A stretch of 17,702 bases of DNA from the NCBI GenBank assembly GCA_003537755.1, contig DPQS01000022.1, positions 1-17,702 on the forward strand, written 5' to 3'. The stretch is from Clostridiales bacterium. Lineage in GTDB: Bacteria; Bacillota; Clostridia; Christensenellales; CAG-314. A program made the position numbers and the translations under genes. The notes under the pieces were generated by a model, which made no database searches, was not told where the DNA came from, and saw only the letters and a list, made by a program, of their open reading frames with translations. The first letter of the stretch is position 1, and every line of letters starts with the position of its first letter. Below, piece by piece: positions 6,892 through 14,581 of the stretch.

Positions 6892-6937
6892 AACTAAAAG
6901 CCGAGAGAAGACTTTACCTTTCTCTCGGCTTTTAGTT
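6892..6937. terminator. Bidirectional terminator, 18-bp stem
   Basis: AACTAAAAGCCGAGAGAA (6892-6909) and its perfect complement (6920-6937) form an 18-bp stem with a 10-nt loop, with A/T-rich tracts on both sides of the GC core. It separates the plus-strand operon from the converging minus-strand gene that ends at 6941, so it can serve both. Confidence 0.85.
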
Positions 6938-6940
6938 AAA

Positions 6941-7744
6941 TTAAATATGATATCCTAACGATTCTAACGTAAATATCATAAAGTATTGAACAGCAATCGA
7001 TAAAGCAATTTTTTCTTTTTCCATTACAATTTCAAGCAAACGTGCTTTGTCTTTACTCAGCTTTATACCTATCTTAGGATTATCTATCTTTTCACGTTCT
7101 GCGTATGGATCATCATGTCCCCATAAAGAAAGAGCGATTCCAGCCCAACCGGTCGACAAAATTGCAATACAATTCTTTTGGTTAATTGATGTCAAAATAG
7201 CTTTTTCGCTATTTAAGTTTTTATCTTTCATGATTTTACTTAACATATCTTGAGCATTTGGATCATTTGTAAAGTCTATTGTAACAATAGGCGTTTTATT
7301 TGACCTAAATAAGTCTTGTTCTAAGAATACCTTTCTAAAGACTTCTAACTTAATTTCGTCGTCCGCATTCTTCAGATTCAATTCTTCATAGTTTTTCCAA
7401 TCATTCACAATAAGACTTTCTACCATATTTGTAAATAAGCCTTGCCTTTGTTGATAGGATTCGCGATTAGTCAAAAGCAACCTTCCTATTTCCAAAATGG
7501 GTTCAGTAGCTTTTATTAATTCAGTCCATTTAGAAAAACCGGCAAGCCTTGCTATGACATGTTGCGCTTTCATCAAGGTAAAAGGTTCTTCTTCATCAAT
7601 ATCGAATGACATAATGATGTCATCGATATCATGAAAAAAGCGAGGGGCGTAAACGTAAATACCCTCGTCTTCATCAAAAGTTTTTGTATTGTAATCTTTC
7701 AAAAGATTCTTAGCTTGTTGTTTAAAAAATTCTACAGTTGCCAT
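6941..7744 (-). CDS. Hypothetical cargo protein with 'AQHVIA-GF-W' N-terminal module
   Basis: A 267-residue protein; ATG 7744 has AAGGAG ten bases upstream. The first 85 residues read as the short helical module found at the N-terminus of many unrelated proteins (for example some ankyrin-repeat and glyoxalase-like proteins): FKQQAKNLLKDY near the start and LMKAQHVIARLAGFSKWTEL (57-76), matching the generic 'AQ..iAre.GF.sW..L' pattern. Similar genes with this module, often annotated as hypothetical, occur as cargo on Clostridia elements. The rest is acidic and mixed alpha/beta. INQKNCIAILSTGWAGIALS (188-207) is a conspicuous hydrophobic strand-turn-helix. No nuclease or toxin signature is visible. 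It is AT-rich like the rest of the cargo block and unlike the preceding operon. Function unknown. Confidence 0.8.
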   Translation of the reverse strand: MATVEFFKQQAKNLLKDYNTKTFDEDEGIYVYAPRFFHDIDDIIMSFDIDEEEPFTLMKAQHVIARLAGFSKWTELIKATEPILEIGRLLLTNRESYQQRQGLFTNMVESLIVNDWKNYEELNLKNADDEIKLEVFRKVFLEQDLFRSNKTPIVTIDFTNDPNAQDMLSKIMKDKNLNSEKAILTSINQKNCIAILSTGWAGIALSLWGHDDPYAEREKIDNPKIGIKLSKDKARLLEIVMEKEKIALSIAVQYFMIFTLESLGYHI

Positions 7745-8012
7745 AATAATATTCTCCTTATTTTATAGTCTATTGTCTAATACCAAATGCGTTCGTAATC
7801 TTTTTTTTGACAATAAACCATATATAAAGATTATATTATCAGGTAATGGCTGATTAAAAATCTTTGCACGAACGAGCTAGCTTGCCATAAGCGTATTTAC
7901 ATTTTATCATAAATTATGGTATAAGTCAACCCCAAACAGTACCAGTATGACAAAAAAAATCAAAATAATCAAAAAGAGAAGTTTAAAGCAACTTTCTCTT
8001 TATTAAGATTTG
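7745..8012. other. AT-rich intergenic stretch between two minus-strand genes
   Basis: These 268 bases hold no credible gene. They contain the 5' leader and presumed promoter of the 6941-7744 gene (several TATAAT/TATAAA-like sites on the minus strand, none with a convincing -35), a 7-bp inverted repeat CGTTCGT (7790-7796) / ACGAACG (7868-7874) bracketing that region, and the terminator of the upstream gene at 7971-8001. Confidence 0.5.
7971..8001 (-). terminator. Rho-independent terminator of the HEPN gene
   Basis: AAAGAGAAGTT (7973-7983) pairs with AACTTTCTCTTT (7990-8001) with one bulged base and a 6-nt loop. On the minus strand the stem runs into CTCTTTTTG, 12 bases after the stop codon at 8013. 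Confidence 0.6.
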
Positions 8013-9746
8013 TTATTCACATCCCATTAAATAAGCCTTTAAGATCATATAGAATAAAGCTATTTCGTTTATACTATACGTTGCTGTATCTCCGTAGCCA
8101 GAGTGATAATTATTATTACGCAAATTCCCAGATAGTTTCCTGCACGTCAAGTATTCGATATTCGTTGTTAAATCAGAGCCTATCAATTCCACCAGTTTGT
8201 TTCTAAATTTGTTCTCTTTTTCACCTTTTTGAACCAAAATGTGATTCAAATCAATCTTTACAGTTCGACCACCTTTACTTATTATCGGGTAAAGATTGCA
8301 ATTATTTTTTAAATATAATCTACATCCGTTTTCAAACTGGGCTAGCAAATCAAAAACGCATGTTTTATAAGCATCATTAGTTAAGCCATCAATCAATATA
8401 TCATAAACAATCTCTCTTCTATCGTTTGGAATTAATAAATTCGAATCAGCAATATTTTTAATTGCATTTTTTAGTTCGTTATCAATTATTCTATTTTTTT
8501 GCCATACTGAAAAGAAAATGCTTGCTGTTATGCTGAAATGTTGCAACAAACATTCAGACATTAAATATTCTTCAGTTTCACTTTCAGAAGCTCTAGTAGA
8601 TTCATAAACTATAGTTCTGTTTTCGTCAAACATGAGATTGTTTACACAATTAAAAAGAGAATTCTCAACTGTTTTACGATGTTTTTCAAACTCTTCTTTA
8701 GACACGGGCGTAAAGTTGTTTATAAAAAACAAAAATTTAGTTGTTGTGTTTGGTAGCTCATTAAAGTGTTTTTCAATACTATTTCGGCAAGCAATGATCT
8801 GCTTTTCGATTGTTTTATCAATTGGATGCTCCACCATATTCATTTGAGAATATGTCCGCTTATAAGAGTCTTCTAATAAAAACCGTATTTCATTAATTTT
8901 TTCAGCATCATCAACTTCATCAAGGATAGCAATGGCATCTTTAAGATAATTGTAGCAATGCGGATATTTTTTATCTATTTCAATACATAGATCAGCGTAT
9001 TTATTTCTCCAAAATTTTAGTTTTTCGATCATCTTCTTTTTCTTGAAGTAACAAATGAGATATCGCATAATACATAGTGCCGGATCATTGATTTCATGTA
9101 TTTCACTAACTACATTTTCGATTTCGGGAATATATGAAGATTGAATCTCTTTATTTAAATTTTGAAGAATTTTTGTAATATAGTAGAAAAAAACCATTTT
9201 TTGATCGTCGTCTTTATATTTAATGCCAGAAATAAATATATCCATTGTTTCCCAGAATTTACGGATATCATTCTTGCCATACAAATAAGAAGCTCTTGTA
9301 AATGCACAATAAAGACTATGATTTCCACCTTGAAAGAGCGCCCCCTTGACATAATCAATATATTTTTGAGCTGCCAATAATTTTTTTTCTTTACTTTTTT
9401 CTTTAATGCCACAAATATCAAGGAGCCTCCCCTTAATAATGGGATTGTCTGACAATTCGATAATTCTATTTATTTCTTCAAAATCTGCGTCACTTAAATC
9501 GGGAAAGCCTAAAGTTCTTTCTCCAGTGACAGACCACGCAAGTAATTCAAATGGATTATCTTTCGACAGGTCGCTACCATAAATGAAATTAACCTTATTT
9601 AATAAATAATCTATAACTTGATGCATATCTTGCGAACATTTATCAAAGTTAAAGAAAGAGGCAATAAACGGAGAATCAAATTCGAAATTTTGCGCCAAAT
9701 AATTTTCAATGCGGTCTTTTGATTTTATCAGTTCTTGAACGTCCAT
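8013..9746 (-). CDS. DUF4209-like protein with C-terminal HEPN (RNxxxH) motif
   Basis: A 577-residue, mostly helical protein. The start at 9746 is preferred over an ATG at 9758, because the bases GGAG of the ATGGAG at 9758 form the ribosome site seven bases before ATG 9746, and nothing suitable precedes 9758. The body consists of helical repeats without enzyme motifs. The C-terminal 100 residues carry LLAQFENGCRLYLKN, IDLNHIL, ELIGSDLTTNIEYLTCRKL and finally NLRNNNYHSGYGD. RNNNYH (R543 to H548) is a canonical HEPN R-N-x3-H signature, and the layout resembles DUF4209-type proteins. HEPN proteins with this motif are often metal-independent ribonucleases in defence or toxin systems. It has its own promoter and terminator and lies beside a restriction island. 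Ribonuclease activity is inferred, not shown. Confidence 0.75.
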   Translation of the reverse strand: MDVQELIKSKDRIENYLAQNFEFDSPFIASFFNFDKCSQDMHQVIDYLLNKVNFIYGSDLSKDNPFELLAWSVTGERTLGFPDLSDADFEEINRIIELSDNPIIKGRLLDICGIKEKSKEKKLLAAQKYIDYVKGALFQGGNHSLYCAFTRASYLYGKNDIRKFWETMDIFISGIKYKDDDQKMVFFYYITKILQNLNKEIQSSYIPEIENVVSEIHEINDPALCIMRYLICYFKKKKMIEKLKFWRNKYADLCIEIDKKYPHCYNYLKDAIAILDEVDDAEKINEIRFLLEDSYKRTYSQMNMVEHPIDKTIEKQIIACRNSIEKHFNELPNTTTKFLFFINNFTPVSKEEFEKHRKTVENSLFNCVNNLMFDENRTIVYESTRASESETEEYLMSECLLQHFSITASIFFSVWQKNRIIDNELKNAIKNIADSNLLIPNDRREIVYDILIDGLTNDAYKTCVFDLLAQFENGCRLYLKNNCNLYPIISKGGRTVKIDLNHILVQKGEKENKFRNKLVELIGSDLTTNIEYLTCRKLSGNLRNNNYHSGYGDTATYSINEIALFYMILKAYLMGCE

Positions 9747-9791
9747 AGTGTTCTCCATTGTTAAAAAGTGATCTTTATTCTTTTCGATAAC

Positions 9792-9820
9792 ATTATACCA
9801 TAATTTACGAATTTTTTCAA
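9792..9820 (-). promoter_or_regulatory. Promoter of the HEPN/DUF4209-like gene
   Basis: On the minus strand TTGAAA (9820-9815) and a perfect TATAAT (9797-9792) are 17 bases apart, about 45 bases before the start at 9746. It diverges from the controller promoter at 9925. Confidence 0.75.
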
Positions 9821-9889
9821 TGTGATTCGGCTACACATCAATTCTTTTATTAAGGCAACCGAAGTTCGTTTTACTAGATAAAATTTTAT

Positions 9890-9941
9890 AATGCTGCTTT
9901 TTGGCAGCATTATGTTGATTATCCTTGACAAATGGCAGCGT
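9890..9941. promoter_or_regulatory. Candidate operators for the Xre controller
   Basis: AATGCTGC (9890-9897) and GCAGCATT (9904-9911) form a perfect 8-bp inverted repeat upstream of the controller promoter. Its right half, TGGCAGCAT (9902-9910), recurs as TGGCAGCGT (9933-9941) in the spacer between the -35 and -10 boxes, followed by an imperfect AGCGTAAATGCT dyad. One upstream and one promoter-overlapping site is the arrangement expected for activation followed by autorepression by a controller protein. The link to this protein is inferred. Confidence 0.5.
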
Positions 9942-9953
9942 AAATGCTATATT
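9925..9953 (+). promoter_or_regulatory. Promoter of the controller-methyltransferase operon
   Basis: A perfect TTGACA (9925-9930) and TATATT (9948-9953) are separated by 17 bases, ending 18 bases before the ATG at 9972, so the leader is very short. A candidate operator lies in the spacer. Confidence 0.8.
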
Positions 9954-9971
9954 ATTAAAGAGGTGTGATTA

Positions 9972-10319
9972 ATGGAAAATACAATTGGTCAACTGATTCG
10001 AGATAAACGAATAAATTTGGGGCTTTCCCAAAAAAGGCTTGGAGTTCTAAGTTCATTAAGCGATAGCGAGATAATGAAGATTGAAACCGGGGAGCGAAAA
10101 AAACCAAATTGGGATAATTTATGCAGGATAGCACAAGCTCTAAATATACATCCTTTAGAAATGATGGTTTGCGCTGGCTACATAAATCAAAAGGATTGTC
10201 ATCCATTAACTAAATTGAAAGGAATCGAAAAACTTAATGACAACGAAATAGCGTATATCCAACTGATGATCGATTTCATTATTTCACGAAAAAATGCGAC
10301 TTGCGGAGAAAACAAATGA
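9972..10319 (+). CDS. Xre-family transcriptional regulator (R-M controller candidate)
   Basis: A 115-residue protein with GAGGTG six bases before ATG 9972. Residues 5-66 form a classic Xre/Cro helix-turn-helix: IGQLIRDKRINLGLSQKRLG, SDSEIMKIETGERKKPNWDN, then LCRIAQALNIHPLEMM. The 50-residue tail (TKLKGIEKLNDNEIAYIQLM) is helical and may dimerise. Its stop overlaps the methyltransferase start (ATGA), so the two are co-translated, and repeats in the promoter are plausible binding sites. This matches controller proteins of type II restriction systems, which time endonuclease expression after methylation, although typical C proteins are shorter (about 80 residues). A general cargo regulator is the alternative. 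Confidence 0.85.
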   Translation: MENTIGQLIRDKRINLGLSQKRLGVLSSLSDSEIMKIETGERKKPNWDNLCRIAQALNIHPLEMMVCAGYINQKDCHPLTKLKGIEKLNDNEIAYIQLMIDFIISRKNATCGENK

Positions 10320-11368
10320 TATTTAGATTAGGTGAACTTTTTTGTGGACCTGGCGGATTAGCTTGGGGTGCAACACATGCAACAATAGAAAGGACTGATT
10401 ATCGTATAATTCATCAATGGGCAAACGATTACGATAAAAACACATGCGAGACTTATAGGCATAACATCTGTCCGGACAATCCTGAAACTGTATTTTGTGC
10501 CGATGTTAGATCTTTTGATATGTCACCATTACCACCAATAGAAGCGTTAGCTTTTGGTTTCCCTTGTAACGATTACAGTGTTGTTGGCGAACAAAAAGGA
10601 ATGGATGGTAAATTTGGCCCACTATACTCTTATGGCGTGAAAGCATTACAACAATTTACCCCCCTTTGGTTCGTTGCCGAAAACGTAGGAGGGCTTAAAA
10701 GTGCAAATGATGGAGCTGCGTTTGCAAAAATATTAAACGAATTAAGAGCATCTGGATACGTGTTAACCCCACATCTCTACAAATTTGAAGAATATGGCAT
10801 TCCACAAGCCCGTCACAGAATTATTATTGTGGGCATTCGAAAAGACTTAGATATAAGTTATCATGTTCCATCTCCGATTCAGTATGTTGGTGTAGACAAT
10901 TCTTGTCGAACAGCAATAGAGGTCCCACCTATCTTACCCGCAGCACCTAATAATGAGCCAACAATACAGTCAGAAACAGTAATCCAAAGACTTGAACATA
11001 TTCTTCCTGGTCAAAACGCTTTCACTGCAGATTTGCCTGAAGAATTAAAATTAAACGTTAGGGGAGCTAAAATAAGTCAAATTTACAAAAGATTAGATCC
11101 AGATAAACCAGCTTATACCGTAACGGGTAGTGGCGGAGGCGGAACTCATATTTACCACTGGAATGAGCCTAGAGCCTTGACAAATAGAGAACGAGCTCGA
11201 CTCCAGACTTTTCCGGATGATTTCATTTTTATAGGAAATAAAGAAGGTGTTCGAAAACAAATTGGTATGGCAGTTCCTTGTAGGGGAGCTCAAATTATTT
11301 TTGAGGCAATTTTGAGATCTTTTGCCGGCATTGATTATCCTTTTGTTGAACCAAATATCAATGAATAA
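10316..11368 (+). CDS. DNA (cytosine-5-)-methyltransferase
   Basis: A 350-residue C5-methyltransferase that transfers methyl from S-adenosylmethionine to cytosine in a specific site. The start at 10316 has GGAG seven bases upstream and overlaps the controller stop; the in-frame TTG at 10301 is poor. Conserved motifs are in order: I (FCGPGG, 9-14), IV with the catalytic cysteine (GFPCNDYS, C84), VI (ENV, 122-124), VIII (QARHR, 164-168), a target-recognition region (about 180-270), IX (RERARLQTFP, 291-300) and X (GMAVP, 317-321). All motifs are present, so it should be active. Motif IV reads PCNDYS rather than the common PCQxFS. It converges on the Z1/endonuclease operon and shares its terminator. 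The recognition sequence cannot be deduced. Confidence 0.93.
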   Translation: MIFRLGELFCGPGGLAWGATHATIERTDYRIIHQWANDYDKNTCETYRHNICPDNPETVFCADVRSFDMSPLPPIEALAFGFPCNDYSVVGEQKGMDGKFGPLYSYGVKALQQFTPLWFVAENVGGLKSANDGAAFAKILNELRASGYVLTPHLYKFEEYGIPQARHRIIIVGIRKDLDISYHVPSPIQYVGVDNSCRTAIEVPPILPAAPNNEPTIQSETVIQRLEHILPGQNAFTADLPEELKLNVRGAKISQIYKRLDPDKPAYTVTGSGGGGTHIYHWNEPRALTNRERARLQTFPDDFIFIGNKEGVRKQIGMAVPCRGAQIIFEAILRSFAGIDYPFVEPNINE

Positions 11369-11403
11369 AAGAAACGGTTGCATATTGTGCAACCGTTTCT
11401 TTT
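11367..11403. terminator. Bidirectional terminator between methyltransferase and Z1 gene
   Basis: AAAAGAAACGGTTGCA (11367-11382) pairs perfectly over 16 bp with 11388-11403 around a 5-nt TATTG loop. The A-rich and T-rich ends give termination in both directions. The arms overlap both stop codons (TAA 11366-11368 on plus, TAA 11404-11402 on minus). Confidence 0.88.
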
Positions 11404-13243
11404 ATTCGCTTACATCATAGTATGTTACATTATCAGGTAGTTTAATATTTGGCACCCAAATAGAACTGTTAGCCCAACCCTTGCCTCCGATTATCTGATA
11501 CATAGTCAAAACGACTTTATCATGGAATAAACCACCTAATTGCCAATCGGCGGATGACAATAAAGCACCTGTTCCTTGGGTAATATTTCTATTTCTTCTT
11601 ACAATCAGTATTCCTTGAACTACGGGTTTTTCGGCAAGTAAAACATCAAGAACACCTTCAAATGCTCTCAAATTAAAGTCATCACTTGGCACAATATGAG
11701 ATAAAATTTCTTTTATTAACTTTAGGGTTACTTGATAGTACTGTTCTTCATCTGAAAAACCAATAAGAATGTTTGAAATACTATCAAATGTGTCGTTTTT
11801 AGGATTGTTAGGATAATAGTTTGAACCACCCGAAATTGCTTCGACGTAATTATCATCTAAAACGTTTTTTCTGGTTGGATTCAAACCTTCCGGATAATAA
11901 ACTTTTATGTTTTCGATACCATGTTCTACCTGTGCAATTATGGAATTATTGGTGGAATTTATATCCGAAAAGAGTTTATACAATCTTTCATCCAAATACA
12001 CCATCATCAACCCTGCATCACGATCATAGCCAAACATACGACTATGTTGCCACATGGTATCAGCTTGAGGCTTTTTACTAGTACGAGTGTAGTATATCGT
12101 TTGCAATTGCGGAAAAGTAACACCACGTCCTAATGTATTTCCGCCAACAACGAAATTACAACCTTTTGAATATTCAGAGCTATCAATATCGTTCTTTCCA
12201 TTCATTATTAAGATTTTTAAATTTCCTAATAGTATATTTTTAGCTTCTTGATAAACTTCCTCAAATGAATGTTTTACAGATTTTGTTGGAGTTATAGTGG
12301 AATAAAATTGCCGAAGTTCTTCTTTAAACGCATCACCCAAATTATCACAACACCATTGAATTTCGCTTTGTATTTGATTGGCATAATCTTGATGAACAGA
12401 TTGCCGTACACTTGGATGAAATAGACAGTTACAAACAGTGCCTCCAGACAAAAAAATTTGAGAGGAAACAACTAAATGCCTCAAAACAACTTCATGGGTA
12501 GGATTTGTTATTTTATCAATAAACGTTACGCATTGTGGTTTAGCTAAATTATTAGGAAAGAAAAAATCCCCACCCAAATAACCATCGCCAGGTTTGAAAT
12601 AGTAAGTAAAACTAGGATGCCACCCCGACAACTTTGTTTGCAAAAATATTGCTTGAGGGGTTCCAGTGACTTGCAAATATAAAACGCTTGACGCTCCAGA
12701 CCTAATTATATCTAAGTATTTATTGATTGATGATTGTCTATTTCTATTCACAAGGGTGTTTAGAGAAGCCGCATCAGCCTCATCATCAATAACAAATAAT
12801 GGATTTCCACGCATAAATCCAGTAGAATTGAAAACATTGGCCCATAATTTAAGTATTTTAAAATTCTTTTTTAATACTATAATTGTTGGAAGCTCTAAAT
12901 TATTGTCGGCAAAAAGTCTCGAATCGTTTTCGCCACAAACACAAAAACCGTCAAGATCAGATTGCACCCGCAATAATGTTTGTTGTTGTAAGACTACATT
13001 GTCAGTGGTCAACAACACAAACACAGGAAAGCCTAAATCGGCAGCCTTGCACATTATTCCAAACATTTGCCCTGTTTTCCCCGACTGAACATTACCGAAG
13101 AGCAACCCTATTTCATTACTAGTAAATGAAAAATTAGACAAGTATTGAGAGCCAACTTCCTCTGACGTTTTAGAAATGGATTCAGCTAATTTGATGTTTC
13201 CACGCTCAATTATTTTATTTAAATAAGTTTCTAAATACTTCAT
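11402..13243 (-). CDS. Z1 domain P-loop ATPase of a restriction system
   Basis: A 613-residue superfamily 2 helicase-like ATPase with a Z1 domain. The start at 13243 has AAGGG eight bases upstream; a TTG at 13261 that overlaps the upstream stop is less likely. Walker A is GNVQSGKT (50-57), Walker B is IDDEAD (152-157), motif III is TGTP (193-196), and the second lobe carries GGNTLGRGVTF (367-377) and QHSRMFGYDR (399-408) with the arginine-finger region. Z1 proteins are known as partners of methyltransferases and nucleases in restriction-like defence operons, probably coupling ATP hydrolysis to DNA translocation or remodelling. It is the promoter-distal gene, 14 bases after the endonuclease. 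The role here is inferred from the family and from the adjacent nuclease; it has no nuclease motif of its own that I can see. Confidence 0.88.
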   Translation of the reverse strand: MKYLETYLNKIIERGNIKLAESISKTSEEVGSQYLSNFSFTSNEIGLLFGNVQSGKTGQMFGIMCKAADLGFPVFVLLTTDNVVLQQQTLLRVQSDLDGFCVCGENDSRLFADNNLELPTIIVLKKNFKILKLWANVFNSTGFMRGNPLFVIDDEADAASLNTLVNRNRQSSINKYLDIIRSGASSVLYLQVTGTPQAIFLQTKLSGWHPSFTYYFKPGDGYLGGDFFFPNNLAKPQCVTFIDKITNPTHEVVLRHLVVSSQIFLSGGTVCNCLFHPSVRQSVHQDYANQIQSEIQWCCDNLGDAFKEELRQFYSTITPTKSVKHSFEEVYQEAKNILLGNLKILIMNGKNDIDSSEYSKGCNFVVGGNTLGRGVTFPQLQTIYYTRTSKKPQADTMWQHSRMFGYDRDAGLMMVYLDERLYKLFSDINSTNNSIIAQVEHGIENIKVYYPEGLNPTRKNVLDDNYVEAISGGSNYYPNNPKNDTFDSISNILIGFSDEEQYYQVTLKLIKEILSHIVPSDDFNLRAFEGVLDVLLAEKPVVQGILIVRRNRNITQGTGALLSSADWQLGGLFHDKVVLTMYQIIGGKGWANSSIWVPNIKLPDNVTYYDVSE

Positions 13244-13257
13244 TTTATTATCCCTTA

Positions 13258-14403
13258 TCAATTTTTACTGGACTCAAAAGATAATAACCATACATCTAAC
13301 GGCGAACCATTTTCATCAATTGCCGTTTGACCGGTTTTCTTAAAGCTTAAGCAATCACACCCGTATGCTTCAAGAATTTCTTTAGTAATCATTCCTATTC
13401 GTTCCGTATCAAGTTGAGTATTATTTACAGGGGACACCAATCCAGCCGCAACCAGTCTACCTTTTAGCCATCTACCCATTATCAATTCGTCACCAACAGC
13501 ACTAAATTGTTTATTATTATCGCTAGTGGTGTGTGCCTTAAACCAGTATCCATCATCTGTAACAACAAAAAATGGATCATTTTTTTGTGGATATCCATCT
13601 TTTCGATAGATTTCCGCATCAACTGTCAATTGGGTTTCATACCAATCTCTTGATTTGTTTTTGCTACGCGGAGCCGCATAGCATACATTTATATTTGATT
13701 TTGTAAAATTTTTACCATTATCAACTAGCCTATTACTAAAAGTTGGAACTTTTAAAAGAAGCTTGAATTCAACAGAAGGCTTACACTGTCTATAAAAATC
13801 AACATTAGACTTCGGAACTTGTGTAACTAGTTCAACGCCTGTTAATGCAGTATTAAGCTCATGAATAAGTGGAATGTTTGATAAAGTAGCTATGTTTGAT
13901 GAACATTTACTATTTTTTAGATCCTCAATATGTTTTGCTATTTCATCAACTTCATCTCTATTTGTAGTAATTGCGGAGAACTCATACTGTCTTCTATTTG
14001 AAGCTTCTAATTTGATTATACCAAGATTAGCCGAGCCAATGATAGCCGAGAATGGTTTCCCGTTTTTATAGAAGCAATATGACTTGCCATGATATTTGAA
14101 AGCATTTACTAATCTTATCTCCCCAATTCCCAAATCTTGCCATTTTTTATTGATTTTCATAGCCGTGTGATAAGAATTTTCTGGCATTCCCTCAGTAAAG
14201 TACATGCCTATATTTAATGAAACTTTGGAAATTTTATATTTTGCAACCAACTCATCAATTTCCTTAATCGAACCCAATGACGCATATCCAACAGCTAACT
14301 CTATTTGATCCGCTTTTGAAATTTGATTCATAAAACAATCCAAGAATGTTTGTTGACCTTCTCTTGCCGGCAAAGGCAATATATTTGAATATAAAAGTTC
14401 CAT
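13258..14403 (-). CDS. NgoFVII-family PLD-type restriction endonuclease
   Basis: A 381-residue endonuclease. The start at 14403 has GGAGG nine bases upstream; an in-frame extension to 14475 runs across the promoter. The N-terminal half is a phospholipase-D-like nuclease: strands ELAVGYASLGSIKEI and SLNIGMYF, then the single HxK...GSxN signature, H105-G-K107 and GSANLG (123-128), with E141 as a further candidate. One such motif per chain implies an active dimer, as in BfiI-type enzymes. The C-terminal half (about 245-325) RDWYETQLTVDAEIY...GDELIMGRWLKGRLVAAGL looks like a B3-like target-recognition domain, as in NgoFVII-type enzymes. Those cut without metal. The partner methyltransferase is a C5 enzyme, and a Z1 ATPase follows it. 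It has its own promoter. Family sure, specificity not. Confidence 0.87.
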   Translation of the reverse strand: MELLYSNILPLPAREGQQTFLDCFMNQISKADQIELAVGYASLGSIKEIDELVAKYKISKVSLNIGMYFTEGMPENSYHTAMKINKKWQDLGIGEIRLVNAFKYHGKSYCFYKNGKPFSAIIGSANLGIIKLEASNRRQYEFSAITTNRDEVDEIAKHIEDLKNSKCSSNIATLSNIPLIHELNTALTGVELVTQVPKSNVDFYRQCKPSVEFKLLLKVPTFSNRLVDNGKNFTKSNINVCYAAPRSKNKSRDWYETQLTVDAEIYRKDGYPQKNDPFFVVTDDGYWFKAHTTSDNNKQFSAVGDELIMGRWLKGRLVAAGLVSPVNNTQLDTERIGMITKEILEAYGCDCLSFKKTGQTAIDENGSPLDVWLLSFESSKN

Positions 14404-14446
14404 TTGCAATAGCCTCCAAATAAAATGGGGATCGTATATTACTAGT

Positions 14447-14475
14447 ATTATAACATAAAAAATTATATTTTGCAA
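14447..14475 (-). promoter_or_regulatory. Promoter of the endonuclease-Z1 operon
   Basis: On the minus strand TTGCAA (14475-14470) and a perfect TATAAT (14452-14447) are 17 bases apart, followed by a leader of about 35-40 bases and the GGAGG ribosome site. No copy of the controller's candidate operator is evident next to it. Confidence 0.78.
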
Positions 14476-14531
14476 GATGCTTGACAGATCGTTTCATAAT
14501 TAGGTATTGATTTTCAATTTCTCATATTACT

Positions 14532-14573
14532 TTGAGGTTACGTAATGTCACATTGAAATCACATTGAGGTTAC
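14532..14573. repeat. Iteron-like 10-11 bp repeats
   Basis: TTGAGGTTAC occurs at 14532-14541 and 14564-14573. Between them TCACATTGA occurs at 14548-14556 and 14559-14567, 11 bases apart, so successive repeats sit roughly one helical turn from each other. They lie immediately next to the large hairpin, 216-257 bases beyond the end of rep. Iterons of this kind bind Rep or relaxase proteins. Confidence 0.6.
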
Positions 14574-14581
14574 AACGTGAG

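Noticed and set aside
13244..13261. TTG start for the Z1 ATPase overlapping the endonuclease stop
   Set aside because: The ATG at 13243 has AAGGG at good spacing; the TTG has none.
14404..14475. N-terminal extension of the PLD endonuclease (hydrophobic leader)
   Set aside because: The extension covers the TTGCAA-17-TATAAT promoter and the ribosome site of the real ATG at 14403; the apparent membrane-like leader is translation of AT-rich promoter DNA.
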